DNA from: Paenibacillus sp. AN1007
GTDB lineage: Bacteria > Bacillota > Bacilli > Paenibacillales > Paenibacillaceae
Reading direction: 5' to 3'
Assembly: GCF_040702995.1 (NCBI RefSeq)
Contig: NZ_CP159992.1
Coordinates: 6,415,001-6,479,000, forward strand
DNA: 64,000 nucleotides
Of the stretch, positions 1-9,282 are shown piece after piece. How positions within the stretch are numbered: the first letter of the stretch is position 1; every line of letters starts with the position of its first letter. Both the position numbers and the translations under genes were made by a program. The notes under the pieces are model-generated. The model was not told the origin of the DNA. It saw only the letters and a list, made by a program, of their open reading frames with translations, and did no database searches.

Positions 1-45
1 AAGCATAAGCAGCAAGCCAGAGAATTTGTTTCTAAAAGCATACAT
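1..45 (-). CDS. Start of a probable siderophore-binding lipoprotein (partial)
   Basis: Only the first 15 codons are inside the window. Read on the minus strand, a GGAGG site nine bases upstream precedes ATG at 45, and the peptide begins MYAFRNKFSGLLLML, a basic then hydrophobic start typical of a lipoprotein signal peptide. It lies downstream of, and in the same direction as, a Btr-like AraC regulator and just beyond a perfect Fur box. In Bacillus the Btr gene sits beside the feuABC siderophore uptake operon, so an iron-siderophore binding protein is the best guess. The body of the gene is not visible, so the product is inference from context. An ATG in another frame at 41 gives a less plausible start. 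Confidence 0.5.
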   Translation of the reverse strand, partial: MYAFRNKFSGLLLML

Positions 46-75
46 GTACTGATTCCTCCCTATGTATAGTCCATA

Positions 76-94
76 AATAATAATGATTATTATT
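76..94. promoter_or_regulatory. Fur box
   Basis: AATAATAAT-G-ATTATTATT is a perfect 9-1-9 inverted repeat. It closely matches the Bacillus Fur consensus (TGATAATNATTATCA core). It lies between the AraC/siderophore-sensor gene and the lipoprotein start, about 30 bases upstream of the latter's ribosome binding site, so iron repression of the uptake gene is likely. Confidence 0.8.
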
Positions 95-148
95 CTCATT
101 AATAACATAGAGGAAGATGTCTGATTTGTACATGGACAACGATGATCA

Positions 149-1801
149 CTAAGGCATGGATAGATGTGATGTGAAATGATGCATTATGTTTTTTAGTTGC
201 TTTACCATGGATAGAGGGTCAAAACCGTAGAACATGTCTGCATCAATTTCGTATACACAACCGTTACGAATGGCCGCAAGGCTGCTCCATGATGTTGAAT
301 TCATCTGTAAATGGACGGCTTGTTGTTCTGCAGCTTCCTCAGGATAGGCTGCAAATATGTGATCTGCTGCATACAAATGAATATCGGACAGAGGCACATG
401 GATGTATCCGTTTGGCAGCCGCCCATCCTTGAGCATACGTGTCGGTGGTTGAAATCCAAGAGACTCATACAGAATATGAGAAGCTCTGCCCCAACTATGA
501 CCAAAGACGTATGCACCTTGTTCCCCATACAGGAATAAACATACCGCTGAACCGCGATTTTTGCCCATCAGATTGTCCAAGGTCTGATTGGCCTCCTGCA
601 CCAACTGGTGATAATGTTGAATGACAGCTTGGGCCCTGGACTCCAGTCCTGTAATTCGACCGATCTGTATAAACTGCTGCTTCCAGTCCAGTTCTTCAAA
701 CGGCATCAGAATTGTTGGCGCAATCATTCGCATTTTATCCAGAGCTGGATGAGGTGCGTAGCCGATGATTATGTCGGGATTGGCCTCCGCGATCAACTGC
801 GGATGAGCTAACAGTTCATGCTCCGCATACTGCCTCATCTGCTGTTGTACTTGCTCATCAAGACCGGATTCCATCCAGCTCGCAACAGCTCCTATGTGGG
901 GAATACAGCCCAGTGCCAGCAGGGAAGCCGTGTAGTTGAAGGTCAGAGAGACGATTTTCTTCGGAGTATGCCGGTAATGGGTTGGTGCTGCACCAACGAT
1001 TTGTTTGAACTTGCGGCTTAGATAGAACGAATCTTTATATCCGGTCAGTCTAGCCACTTCCTGTAATGTAGGACTTCCCAACAGCAGATGTTCTTGAGAC
1101 ATCCTGATCCTTAAACGGGATACATACTCGACAAAGGTAAGGCCGGTATAGCGTTTAAATTCCCGCGAAAAATGTTCTGGGCTGATGTTCGAGGCTTTAG
1201 CCAGTTGCTCACGGGTCAACGGATGTGCATACATCTTATGAATATGGCGGAGTACACCATCCAGCCAAGAGTGATCTGGTTGAGAAACAAGAGCGGCTTG
1301 CTCCTGCAGCATATCCAGAAGTTGATAGAAAAGAATATGCGGTCTGAACGGATTTGCATTTTGCTCTGTCATGCATACCTGGGCCAGTTCTACTGCCTTG
1401 TCAACAATCAAGCGGCTGGATGTTGGAGCTGGGGCACCAAACGGCCAGAAGCGCTGTTGTTGATCGGTAAAATCGAAGGCGATGGCAATGCCCTGGACTG
1501 GCGATAGAGTACCTCGATAACAGTCATGCTGCAGCAGGTGGCCTGCCCGGCGAATGAATGCGGAGCCGGGAGTGAGTGTCAGTTTACCATCTGCTCCGAT
1601 GAGTCTGGCCTGACCTGCGGTTATGACATATAATACATGGAGCTTGCTCCAGGATTTCTCGATATGGGCGAATGCTTCACGGTCATGAAGCTGAACGAGA
1701 TGTATCAGCTTGAATGGAGCGCCAGGAATAGACTTCATGTATGGTAAGGAAACGAGCGAGGAATCTTCGTTGACTTGATCAGCAGGCTGTTTGTTTTTCA
1801 T
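149..1801 (-). CDS. AraC-family regulator fused to a siderophore-binding domain (Btr-like)
   Basis: 550 residues in three parts: an N-terminal cupin-like region (about 20-110), an AraC-type double helix-turn-helix (about 180-277, including SPEHFSREFKRYTG and GYKDSFYLSRKFK), and a C-terminal periplasmic-binding-protein fold (about 282-545) without a signal peptide. This is the layout of Bacillus subtilis Btr, which binds ferric bacillibactin in the cytoplasm and activates siderophore uptake genes. An AAGGAGAAGG site stands before the ATG at 1801. The Fur box and the lipoprotein start just downstream support a role in iron uptake. Which siderophore it senses cannot be read from the sequence. 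Confidence 0.85.
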   Translation of the reverse strand: MKNKQPADQVNEDSSLVSLPYMKSIPGAPFKLIHLVQLHDREAFAHIEKSWSKLHVLYVITAGQARLIGADGKLTLTPGSAFIRRAGHLLQHDCYRGTLSPVQGIAIAFDFTDQQQRFWPFGAPAPTSSRLIVDKAVELAQVCMTEQNANPFRPHILFYQLLDMLQEQAALVSQPDHSWLDGVLRHIHKMYAHPLTREQLAKASNISPEHFSREFKRYTGLTFVEYVSRLRIRMSQEHLLLGSPTLQEVARLTGYKDSFYLSRKFKQIVGAAPTHYRHTPKKIVSLTFNYTASLLALGCIPHIGAVASWMESGLDEQVQQQMRQYAEHELLAHPQLIAEANPDIIIGYAPHPALDKMRMIAPTILMPFEELDWKQQFIQIGRITGLESRAQAVIQHYHQLVQEANQTLDNLMGKNRGSAVCLFLYGEQGAYVFGHSWGRASHILYESLGFQPPTRMLKDGRLPNGYIHVPLSDIHLYAADHIFAAYPEEAAEQQAVHLQMNSTSWSSLAAIRNGCVYEIDADMFYGFDPLSMVKQLKNIMHHFTSHLSMP

Positions 1802-2007
1802 GACGTAACCTTCTCCTTATTATGATTTGGAAGAGCTGTAACACTGCATCGCACTTCTTGTACTGGTCAAATTGATAAATTTGAACTATTATGCAGTATA
1901 TAATAAACAAAACTTCGTGGACAAACGATCGAAAATTGGACTTATTTCTACGAAAATTAGATAAAATGGTTGAAATCGCTATCACCAGCGACTATAATGA
2001 TAATGTC

Positions 2008-2017
2008 GAAACGTTTC
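2008..2017. promoter_or_regulatory. LacI-type operator, copy 1
   Basis: GAAACGTTTC palindrome with TC on the left and AA on the right (TCGAAACGTTTCAA, 2006-2019), a slightly imperfect copy of the operator found at 2157 and 3551. It is about 360 bases upstream of the LacI gene. Confidence 0.6.
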
Positions 2018-2156
2018 AATCTAGTATTTACGGCAGATTGACTGAAGTTTGTGCATCGAGTGATGCAGAGTTCCCATCTAAGAAGGACCGAGTTACGGGC
2101 ATTGCTCCGTCTTTTCACAAGGAAAAATAAGCCTGAATTATTTTTTTGGAAACACC

Positions 2157-2170
2157 TCGAAACGTTTCGA
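2157..2170. promoter_or_regulatory. LacI-type operator, copy 2
   Basis: TCGAAACGTTTCGA is a perfect 14-base palindrome with the central CG typical of LacI/GalR operators. It lies about 205 bases upstream of the LacI-family gene, which suggests autoregulation. Confidence 0.75.
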
Positions 2171-2375
2171 TTGTGCTGTAACGAGGAAGATGGCGAAGTG
2201 CAATTAACAATCTAAGCTAGAAGTGCCATAAGCGGCACGGTATATGCATCATAATGAATGATAACCATGACTGGAGCAGTGAACGGGGCTGCATGGTGTT
2301 GGTTTTTATTTAATACATGCTGTCTGATGAGATAATAAGTAATGAATGAGCTAAGCAAGAAGGGGCGAACGAGGA

Positions 2376-3386
2376 ATGGCAACGATCAAGGATGTGGCAA
2401 AGCTGGCGGGTGTGGCGCTCTCAACTGCTTCCTATGCACTGAACGGGGACAGCAAAGTTAGTGCGAAGACCAAAGCGAAGGTGCTTGAGGCAGCACGAGA
2501 ACTGAATTACCGTAAAAACGGCTTTGCCATGGATTTGAAACGGAGTCGGACCAATACCATCGCGCTGATTCTGACAGACCTGTCGGGACCATATTACTCA
2601 GAGCTGATTCGCAGTGTGCAGGATGTAGCACTGGCGAACGGGTATGATCTGATTGCCTGCAGCTCAATGGGAGGACGGGATTCAACAGCAGTTCGTTTTT
2701 TGCGTGAAAAGAGGGTGGACGGAGCCATTATACTGGCTCACAACATCCATGATGACATTCTGGTTGAGTCCGCCGGATCACGCTTCCCGATTATTGTCAT
2801 GGATCGTCAGCTGTCCGGTGATCATCTGGTCAATGTGCTGGTGGATGGCGAGCAGGGCGGATACCTTGCAACCCGCCGTTTGATCAGAGGTGGTCATGAG
2901 AACATCGCTTATATCAGCGGTCCATCCAACTCCTATGATAATGCACTGCGTTACCAAGGTTTCCTGCGTGCGATGCGGGAAGCTGGACTTGAAGAGAAGT
3001 CAAAATGGCGTCTGAACGGTAATTTCGTGCGCGAGGGCGGCTTTAATGCAACCAAGATGATGATTATGCAGGGAGAGCTTCCATCAGCCGTATTTTACGG
3101 AAACGACGAGATGGCCATTGGAGGGCTGAAAGCATTTGAAGAGAGCGGTATCTCGGTGCCGGGTGACATTTCGGTCATCGGCTTCGATGACATCCAGCTG
3201 TCCGAATATGTTCATCCTCCGCTGACAACGATTCGTCAGCCCAAGCACGAGGCTGGATCACTGGCGGGGCATCTGCTGTTCCAGATGCTGAATGGAGAGA
3301 GCGTTAATCCATCCTATACGCTAACGATTGATCTGGTGGAGCGTGGTTCTGTAAGTTCTCTGCATACTGACGAGTCAGGAAAATAA
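2376..3386 (+). CDS. LacI/GalR-family transcriptional regulator
   Basis: 336 residues. The N terminus MATIKDVAKLAGVALSTAS is the classical LacI helix-turn-helix, followed by a hinge helix and a periplasmic-binding-like sensor domain (about 60-330) with the signature near VPGDISVIGFDD. It probably represses the GH94 phosphorylase gene that follows, since the same palindrome (core GAAACGTTTC) occurs upstream of both genes. The ribosome binding site is modest (an AAGAAGGGG run about 12 bases before ATG). The inducer is unknown; a beta-glucan oligosaccharide is likely by context. Confidence 0.88.
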   Translation: MATIKDVAKLAGVALSTASYALNGDSKVSAKTKAKVLEAARELNYRKNGFAMDLKRSRTNTIALILTDLSGPYYSELIRSVQDVALANGYDLIACSSMGGRDSTAVRFLREKRVDGAIILAHNIHDDILVESAGSRFPIIVMDRQLSGDHLVNVLVDGEQGGYLATRRLIRGGHENIAYISGPSNSYDNALRYQGFLRAMREAGLEEKSKWRLNGNFVREGGFNATKMMIMQGELPSAVFYGNDEMAIGGLKAFEESGISVPGDISVIGFDDIQLSEYVHPPLTTIRQPKHEAGSLAGHLLFQMLNGESVNPSYTLTIDLVERGSVSSLHTDESGK

Positions 3387-3550
3387 CGGTTGATTTCTTT
3401 ATCGAGCGGCTTGAGCGCGGATCGGCGTATCTGGATACATAACAGGTGAAGCACGGTCTGTATGTGAACGTGTTGTTTGACATGACAGGGTTATCGTTGG
3501 AACGGGTCTCGCTGGGCCGGTTCAAGGGAACCCTATTCTTTTTCAATAGT

Positions 3551-3566
3551 ATCGAAACGTTTCGAT
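3551..3566. promoter_or_regulatory. LacI-type operator, copy 3, before the phosphorylase gene
   Basis: ATCGAAACGTTTCGAT is a perfect 16-base palindrome ending 36 bases before the GH94 start codon. It is the best of the three operator copies and is well placed to block transcription of the phosphorylase. Confidence 0.8.
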
Positions 3567-3602
3567 ATTGAGTGGTAAACTAATTTAAGGAGTGGTAGAG
3601 AG

Positions 3603-6600
3603 ATGGCAGCAACGATGAATGAAACGATTCGGCTGAACGCCGGAGAAGTCACATTTACTTTTTTCAACAGTGGGGATCTGGTTCAGGCTGTTTCCGGCAA
3701 TACGATGCTGAATCAATTGATCAGCAACCCGATAGATGGGTCTTTGAATAATCTATACCTGCGCGTACATGAGAATGGCGAGATTACTTCCTTCCCGCTG
3801 CTCGGCGTACACTCCAACAGCAAGGTATCCACAAGCAAATCGCATGGAGACCGTCAGCTGATCTGGACAGGCCATGTGCAGCCGAAGAACGCTGCGGAAG
3901 CGATCAACTATCAGGTCGTATTTACGCTTACGCCGCAAGGCATCTGGTTCTGGGATGTGAAGATTACCGGACAACAGCAGCGTGTTGATGTGGTCTATGG
4001 ACAAGATGTAGGATTGGCTGATCCGGGTGCGGTACGCAGCAATGAAGCATATCTGTCCCAGTATATTGACCATACCGTGTTTGAGGATGATGCTAAGGGG
4101 TATGTGGTATGCTCACGTCAAAACCAGCCGCAGGGAGGAGCTTTCCCCTACATGCAGCAGGGTTCCCTGACCAAATCGGTCGGTTACTCCACGGACGGCT
4201 TCCAGTTCTTTGGGCTGTCTTATAAAGAAACCAATCAGCCTGAAAGTCTGACCCGCCCAACACTGGCAAACGAAACGTACCAGTACGAGTTTGCTTATAC
4301 TGCACTGCAATCCGAGCTGCTGGAACTAAATGGTGAGGCGCAGGTTGTATTCTATGGATTGGCGAAGGCTAGCCATGCATCGGCTATTACCGCACTGGAG
4401 TTCGGGGATGAAGTTGCAGCGGCATGGAATGAAGTGAAGACTCTGAATGCAGAACCGGGTGAAGTATTCGAACAGGTGAAGCGTTCCTCATCTCTGGGTG
4501 GGCCGCTGGCCGCACTCGATCTGACGCAGGAAGAGATTAACCAGCTGTATCCCGACCGTCACCAGGAAGAACGCAGCGGGGATCAGCTCCTGTCCTTCTT
4601 CACGAATTCTTATGAGCATATCGTATTGAAAGCCAAAGAACTGCTGGTGGAGCGTCCACACGGACATATTCTGATGAGCGGCGGCAATGTCAAACTGGGC
4701 GCGCAGGTTATTACTACGACATCGTATATGTACGGAATGTTTAACTCGCAGCTTGTTATCGGCAACACTAATTTTAACAAAATGATCAGTAATGCCCGCA
4801 ATGCTTTGAACGTACCAAAAACGGCTGGACAACGCATCTATGTAGAGATCGACGGGCAATATCGTCTGCTGACGATGCCTTCCCTGTTCGAGATTGGGTT
4901 TAACTATGCGCGCTGGATTTATAAAATGGAGTCCGATACACTCATCGTAACGAATTATACAACGACGCATTCTACGGAAGTACGCATGAATGTACGTTCT
5001 ACAAGTGGAAAAGCCTATCGTTACCTGGTAACGAACCAGATTACGATGAATGTGAATGAGTACGAGTACCCGCTGCACATGACACAGGAAGGCAGCACGC
5101 TGACTTTCAAAGCTGACCCGCAATCTTTGAGTGCTGGAACATATCCAGAGCTGGAGTACCGCATGACGGTTGAAGGTGCTTCTGTACAAGCTGGGGACGA
5201 AACGCTGCTCGCCAGCGGTGTTCGCAGCGGCTCGGCCTCCCTTGTAACCCTTAGCTTGGAAGAAAGTGCGGCATGGACGCTGAAGGTTCAGGGTGTCCTG
5301 GAAGATCAGGCTGCTGCAGGTACTGAAGCTGCGGCTCCGAGCCTTTCTTTTGAAGAAGAAGTGCATGCGTATCGTGAGTTCTTTGCAGGGGTTATGAACG
5401 GGTTCCGTTTGTCCCGCGGCGAGAGCCAGGATGCGGAAGACTTGTTCAAAGTCAACGCGCTTGCTTGGTGGTATACGCACAACATGCTGGTGCATTACTC
5501 TGTACCTCACGGTCTGGAGCAGTACGGCGGCGCTGCATGGGGTACCCGTGATGTGTGTCAGGGTCCGGTGGAATACTTCATGGCGACTCAAAAATATGAG
5601 CAGGTTCGCGATATCATCAAAATGGTGTATACGCACCAATACAAGGATGACGGCAACTGGCCGCAGTGGTTTATGTTCGATAAATACTTTGCGATTCAGC
5701 AGGAAGAGAGCCATGGCGATATCATCGTATGGCCGCTGAAAGTACTGGCAGACTACCTGACTGCAACTCGCGACTATGCGATTCTGGAAGAGAAAGTGCC
5801 TTACACGGTTAAGCATAGCTTTGGATTCACAGAAGAGACAGCAACGGTACTGGATCATGCGAAAAAAGAGATCGAGTACATCCGTGCACACTTCCTGCAC
5901 GATACGTTCCTGTCCTCCTATGGAGATGGAGACTGGGATGATACCCTTCAGCCAGCCAATGCACAGCTCAAGCAGTACATGGTGAGCAGCTGGACCGTAG
6001 CTTTGACGTATCAGTCCGTGAACGTGCTGTCACAGGCATTGAAATCCACGGATGGAGCTTTTGCACAGGAGCTTGCCCAACTCGCAGAGGGTATCCGCGA
6101 AGACTTCAATCGTTACATGCTGGGCACAGATGTGATTCCGGGCTTTGTGTACATGGAAGAGGCGGATCAGGCGAAGCTGATGCTGCATCCGACAGACACG
6201 GAGACAGGCATTCAATACCGCCTGCTGCCGATGACACGAAGCATGATCGGAGAACTGCTGAACGCAGAACAGGCCGAAGCACACTATGCACTCATTCGTG
6301 AGCAGTTCCTGTGCCCGGATGGCGTGCGTCTAATGAACCGTCCTGCACAATATGCGGGGGGTGTGAGCACTCACTTCAAACGTGCAGAGCAGGCATCCAA
6401 CTTCGGACGGGAGATCGGTTTGCAGTATGTGCACGCCCACATTCGCTACGTGGAAGCGATGGCGAAGCTCGGTAAAACGGATCAAGTCTGGAATGGTCTG
6501 GCGATGATTAACCCGGTAGGAATCAGCGAGGTTGTGCCTAACGCAGAGATTCGCCAAGCGAATGCGTACTTCAGCAGTTCGGACGGCAAGTTCAACACCC

Positions 6601-6998
6601 GCTACGAAGCACAGGAACATTTTGACCAGCTCCGTAAAGGTACAGTACAGGTGAAAGGCGGATGGAGAATCTACTCCAGCGGCCCTGGAATCTACATGAA
6701 CCAGCTGATCTCGAATGCACTGGGTATTCGTCAGGAAGGCGGCAATCTGGTCATCGACCCGGTACTGCCAGCTGAGCTGGACGGCATGCAGTTTGAATTC
6801 GAATATGCAGGCAAGCCGGTGACATTTATCTACCACCTGACTGAGGGGACTGTCAGCCGTGTAGCGGTGAACGGCAGCGATATTCAAGGCGAGCGCACAG
6901 CGAACCGTTATCGTCAAGGCGGGGTATGCATCACGCTGGATGCGTTCAAACAGGCAAGCAGCACCGCAGAGCGCACGATTGTTGATATTTATATGTAA
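3603..6998 (+). CDS. GH94-family glycoside phosphorylase, possibly 1,2-beta-oligoglucan phosphorylase
   Basis: 1131 residues, no signal peptide, so cytoplasmic. GH94 enzymes split beta-glucosides with phosphate to give a sugar 1-phosphate. The catalytic-acid region GDGDWDDTLQP is visible (Asp777-Asp780), as are the (alpha/alpha)6-barrel segments WGTRDVCQGP and KGGWRIYSSGPG and a C-terminal beta-sandwich. Cellobiose phosphorylases are near 800 residues; this length and the RDVCQG and DWDDTLQ motifs are closer to the long 1,2-beta-oligoglucan phosphorylases (Listeria Lin1839 type, about 1090 residues). The family is firm; the substrate is inference. The upstream LacI gene and operator form a local regulatory unit. 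No sugar transporter is adjacent. An AAGGAGTGG site precedes the ATG. Confidence 0.82.
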   Translation: MAATMNETIRLNAGEVTFTFFNSGDLVQAVSGNTMLNQLISNPIDGSLNNLYLRVHENGEITSFPLLGVHSNSKVSTSKSHGDRQLIWTGHVQPKNAAEAINYQVVFTLTPQGIWFWDVKITGQQQRVDVVYGQDVGLADPGAVRSNEAYLSQYIDHTVFEDDAKGYVVCSRQNQPQGGAFPYMQQGSLTKSVGYSTDGFQFFGLSYKETNQPESLTRPTLANETYQYEFAYTALQSELLELNGEAQVVFYGLAKASHASAITALEFGDEVAAAWNEVKTLNAEPGEVFEQVKRSSSLGGPLAALDLTQEEINQLYPDRHQEERSGDQLLSFFTNSYEHIVLKAKELLVERPHGHILMSGGNVKLGAQVITTTSYMYGMFNSQLVIGNTNFNKMISNARNALNVPKTAGQRIYVEIDGQYRLLTMPSLFEIGFNYARWIYKMESDTLIVTNYTTTHSTEVRMNVRSTSGKAYRYLVTNQITMNVNEYEYPLHMTQEGSTLTFKADPQSLSAGTYPELEYRMTVEGASVQAGDETLLASGVRSGSASLVTLSLEESAAWTLKVQGVLEDQAAAGTEAAAPSLSFEEEVHAYREFFAGVMNGFRLSRGESQDAEDLFKVNALAWWYTHNMLVHYSVPHGLEQYGGAAWGTRDVCQGPVEYFMATQKYEQVRDIIKMVYTHQYKDDGNWPQWFMFDKYFAIQQEESHGDIIVWPLKVLADYLTATRDYAILEEKVPYTVKHSFGFTEETATVLDHAKKEIEYIRAHFLHDTFLSSYGDGDWDDTLQPANAQLKQYMVSSWTVALTYQSVNVLSQALKSTDGAFAQELAQLAEGIREDFNRYMLGTDVIPGFVYMEEADQAKLMLHPTDTETGIQYRLLPMTRSMIGELLNAEQAEAHYALIREQFLCPDGVRLMNRPAQYAGGVSTHFKRAEQASNFGREIGLQYVHAHIRYVEAMAKLGKTDQVWNGLAMINPVGISEVVPNAEIRQANAYFSSSDGKFNTRYEAQEHFDQLRKGTVQVKGGWRIYSSGPGIYMNQLISNALGIRQEGGNLVIDPVLPAELDGMQFEFEYAGKPVTFIYHLTEGTVSRVAVNGSDIQGERTANRYRQGGVCITLDAFKQASSTAERTIVDIYM

Positions 6999-7077
6999 GA
7001 GTTTTTCGCAAAAGGTTTACCAAGACCAGCACAGGAAGAACAGAATTAACTGTCTCTTGTGACATATTGAACTACAG

Positions 7078-7139
7078 CACCCCTTAGCATATTTAGGATA
7101 TTTGTTATATCCAATTGCTGCTAAGGGGTGTATTTTTGT
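7078..7139 (+). terminator. Terminator after the GH94 gene
   Basis: CACCCCTTAGCA (7078-7089) pairs exactly with TGCTAAGGGGTG (7119-7130), with an inner GGATA/TATCC stem, followed by TATTTTTGTTT. Confidence 0.8.
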
Positions 7140-7216
7140 TTATATCAACTGCCTGAACGTTTAATATCTCACCTTAATGAATCGAAACTAACATATATAA
7201 CTGAGGAGGTTAATCA

Positions 7217-7840
7217 TTGGGATCGTACTGGGAAGATCGATTTCAGACAGAAGGGAAAGTTTGGGGAGAAACCCCCAGTGTAATTACAACCAAAGTCATT
7301 TCGTCTTTTCGGCAAAGAGGCGTGAAACAAGTGCTGGTCCTGGGGGCTGGATATGGGCGAAACACGAAGGAATTGGCAAAATATTTCAAGGTTGACGGCA
7401 TAGAGGTATCTGGAGCTGCGGTTAAACTTGCAAGGGAATGGGATACCCATTCGAATGTTATCCATGCTTCTGTGCTGGATGTTAAACTGCCTCAGAAGTA
7501 TGATGCTGTTTTCTGTTATAACCTTCTCCATTTGTTTAAGCGGCAGGAACGAAACGTGATTATAGACAAATGCAGCGAGTTTCTTCGGAAGGGCGGATCT
7601 GGATTTTTCACCGTATTCTCGGACGAAGACAGCAGCTGCGGAAAAGGAAGCCTGCTTGAGCCGAATACATACGAGTATAAACAAGGGAAGTTTGCTCATT
7701 TTTTTAATGAGCTGGACTTAAGCCACCACTTCGCAAACTACACCATCCTGGATACCGGTTCATTCCGAGAACAGCTTCACTATGCTCATGAGCATAGTAC
7801 CTGGATTGATTTGAGATATGTTAGCTTTCTCAAGGACTAA
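7217..7840 (+). CDS. Class I SAM-dependent methyltransferase (TehB-like)
   Basis: 207 residues. Motif I LVLGAGYGRNTKEL (about 40-53) and the post-I acidic residue in KVDGIEVS mark a Rossmann-fold methyltransferase; the whole-domain length resembles TehB/thiopurine-type small enzymes. It starts with TTG at 7217, chosen because AGGAGGT ends six bases upstream. It stands alone between a terminator and a convergent MerR-methyltransferase gene. The substrate is unknown. Confidence 0.75.
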   Translation: MGSYWEDRFQTEGKVWGETPSVITTKVISSFRQRGVKQVLVLGAGYGRNTKELAKYFKVDGIEVSGAAVKLAREWDTHSNVIHASVLDVKLPQKYDAVFCYNLLHLFKRQERNVIIDKCSEFLRKGGSGFFTVFSDEDSSCGKGSLLEPNTYEYKQGKFAHFFNELDLSHHFANYTILDTGSFREQLHYAHEHSTWIDLRYVSFLKD

Positions 7841-7875
7841 CAGCATATAGCCGATATATGCTGCTTGAATATCGC

Positions 7876-8949
7876 TTAACGCACTGGAACTGCAAGCAGT
7901 GTGTGCAGCAGCTCATTATGCCGCATATGCTTGATCTGGCAGCCTTGTTGAGTCAACCAGACGCACAGTTCGTCCAGCAATGGGAAATGACGCTCGCGCA
8001 GAGCCTGCAGCTGTTCCGCATTCCCGGCGGTTTCGGCAAGCTTTACATAGGTATCACGGTGCTCATGATTCGTAAACATCAGATCGGTAAGACAAATTCT
8101 GCCCATGGGCGTGGTCTTGAGAACGCGCTGCATTTCTTCCAATGCCAGCTGCTGCTGATCTGGACTCAGATGATGGAAGGCAAAGCTGGAAACGACAAAA
8201 TCAAAAGATTGATCGGCAAACGGAAGTGCCAGGAAGTTACCAAGCTTTACGTGCATCTGTGGATATTTCCTGCGGCACGTGCGCAGCATCTCCCGTGACT
8301 GATCGATTCCGGTCATGACTGCACCCTTATCCAGCATTCTCCCGGCCAGATTGCCCGTCCCGGTTCCTATATCTAATCCGTATTCCCCAATTGCAGGAGA
8401 GGTCCATTGGACGGCCTGTTCCAGGGCTTCATCATAATTATGATATAGGTTGAAAGGCTTGTCCGCTTTTGTCCACGCTGTCTGCACCCGCTGATCATGG
8501 ATGGCTGCTTGTCTATCATAATTCCAGCGATCATGCCAGTTCTGCCGTGCTTCTCGCAGACGGCGCGCACTGCCTGCCAGATTATGCAGATGGCTGACCT
8601 TCAGCGGTCCACCCTGACGATTCAGTTCAATCATACGCTGGGTCGTATCCATCATGCGTTTCAACTCTACCCACTGAGCATACATAACTGCCTGCTGCAG
8701 CTCGAGATATTCCTCCAGTCCCTGCTGGTTTCCCTGATCAATCTCGGCAAGTGCATGATGAATATCCTGCAGGGACATGCCGATCTCGCGCAGCGCTGCA
8801 ATGGTCTGCAGTCGCCAAATATCATTTTCCGAATAGGTACGGTAGCCGTTACCCGTCTGTTTGGCAGGCTGGACCAACCCTTTTTCTTCATAAAAGCGAA
8901 CAGCTCTTGCCGATATTCCGAGCCGGGACGCGGCCTCTTTGATATTCAA
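7876..8949 (-). CDS. MerR-family regulator fused to a SAM methyltransferase
   Basis: 357 residues. The N terminus holds a MerR helix-turn-helix (NIKEAASRLGISARAVRFYEE) and its dimerisation coil to about residue 130; the C-terminal half is a UbiE-like methyltransferase with motif I LDIGTGTGNLAGRML and a VVSSFAFHHL segment. The TTG start at 8949 is preferred because AAGGAGGTG (8966-8958) lies eight bases upstream, while the ATG at 8973 would sit almost at the predicted transcript start (TATAAT at 8988-8983). The usual MerR effector domain is replaced by an enzyme domain. Ligand and substrate are unknown. Confidence 0.8.
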   Translation of the reverse strand: MNIKEAASRLGISARAVRFYEEKGLVQPAKQTGNGYRTYSENDIWRLQTIAALREIGMSLQDIHHALAEIDQGNQQGLEEYLELQQAVMYAQWVELKRMMDTTQRMIELNRQGGPLKVSHLHNLAGSARRLREARQNWHDRWNYDRQAAIHDQRVQTAWTKADKPFNLYHNYDEALEQAVQWTSPAIGEYGLDIGTGTGNLAGRMLDKGAVMTGIDQSREMLRTCRRKYPQMHVKLGNFLALPFADQSFDFVVSSFAFHHLSPDQQQLALEEMQRVLKTTPMGRICLTDLMFTNHEHRDTYVKLAETAGNAEQLQALRERHFPLLDELCVWLTQQGCQIKHMRHNELLHTLLAVPVR

Positions 8950-8982
8950 TCCGGGTGCACCTCCTTGCTTCATGGAACCTGT

Positions 8983-8988
8983 ATTATA
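8983..8988 (-). promoter_or_regulatory. Probable -10 box of the MerR-methyltransferase gene
   Basis: TATAAT on the minus strand (8988-8983), about 34 bases upstream of the TTG start. No convincing -35 was found at 17 bases, which is common for MerR-type promoters with long spacers. Confidence 0.45.
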
Positions 8989-9282
8989 TACAATCACAAT
9001 GAAATCAGTATAAACGATGACGTTACGGCAAGGTGAAGTGTTTTTTATGGGTCATTTCGATTTGGCTGATCTGGAGAACACCATGTATAAGTAACTTAGA
9101 TGATCTCATTTTCATGGTTTGGTTATATGGGTGCGGAATTTAAGTCCATGCGTTGGCTATGCTACAATAGATAGCAGCATAAGGCACATCAAAAGATAGC
9201 GTAATGAGGTCAAGAAAAAGGATATTTCAATGAGGCAAAACAAAAAAAATATTGAATGAAATATACGAAAGGTTGAATCGGC

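Larger units (their letters stand above)
1802..2375. other. Intergenic region between divergent regulators
   Basis: 574 bases between the divergent AraC and LacI genes. It holds two copies of the LacI-type operator (listed separately) and presumably both promoters. A 79-codon open frame at 1891-2130 runs through one operator, has no ribosome binding site and shows no recognisable domain, so it is not called. Confidence 0.6.

Noticed and set aside
1891-2130. 79-codon open frame between the AraC and LacI genes
   Set aside because: No ribosome binding site, runs through an operator palindrome, and no protein features.
4488-5900. 470-codon minus-strand frame inside the GH94 gene
   Set aside because: Long antisense shadow of a high-confidence gene; composition lacks protein-like domains.
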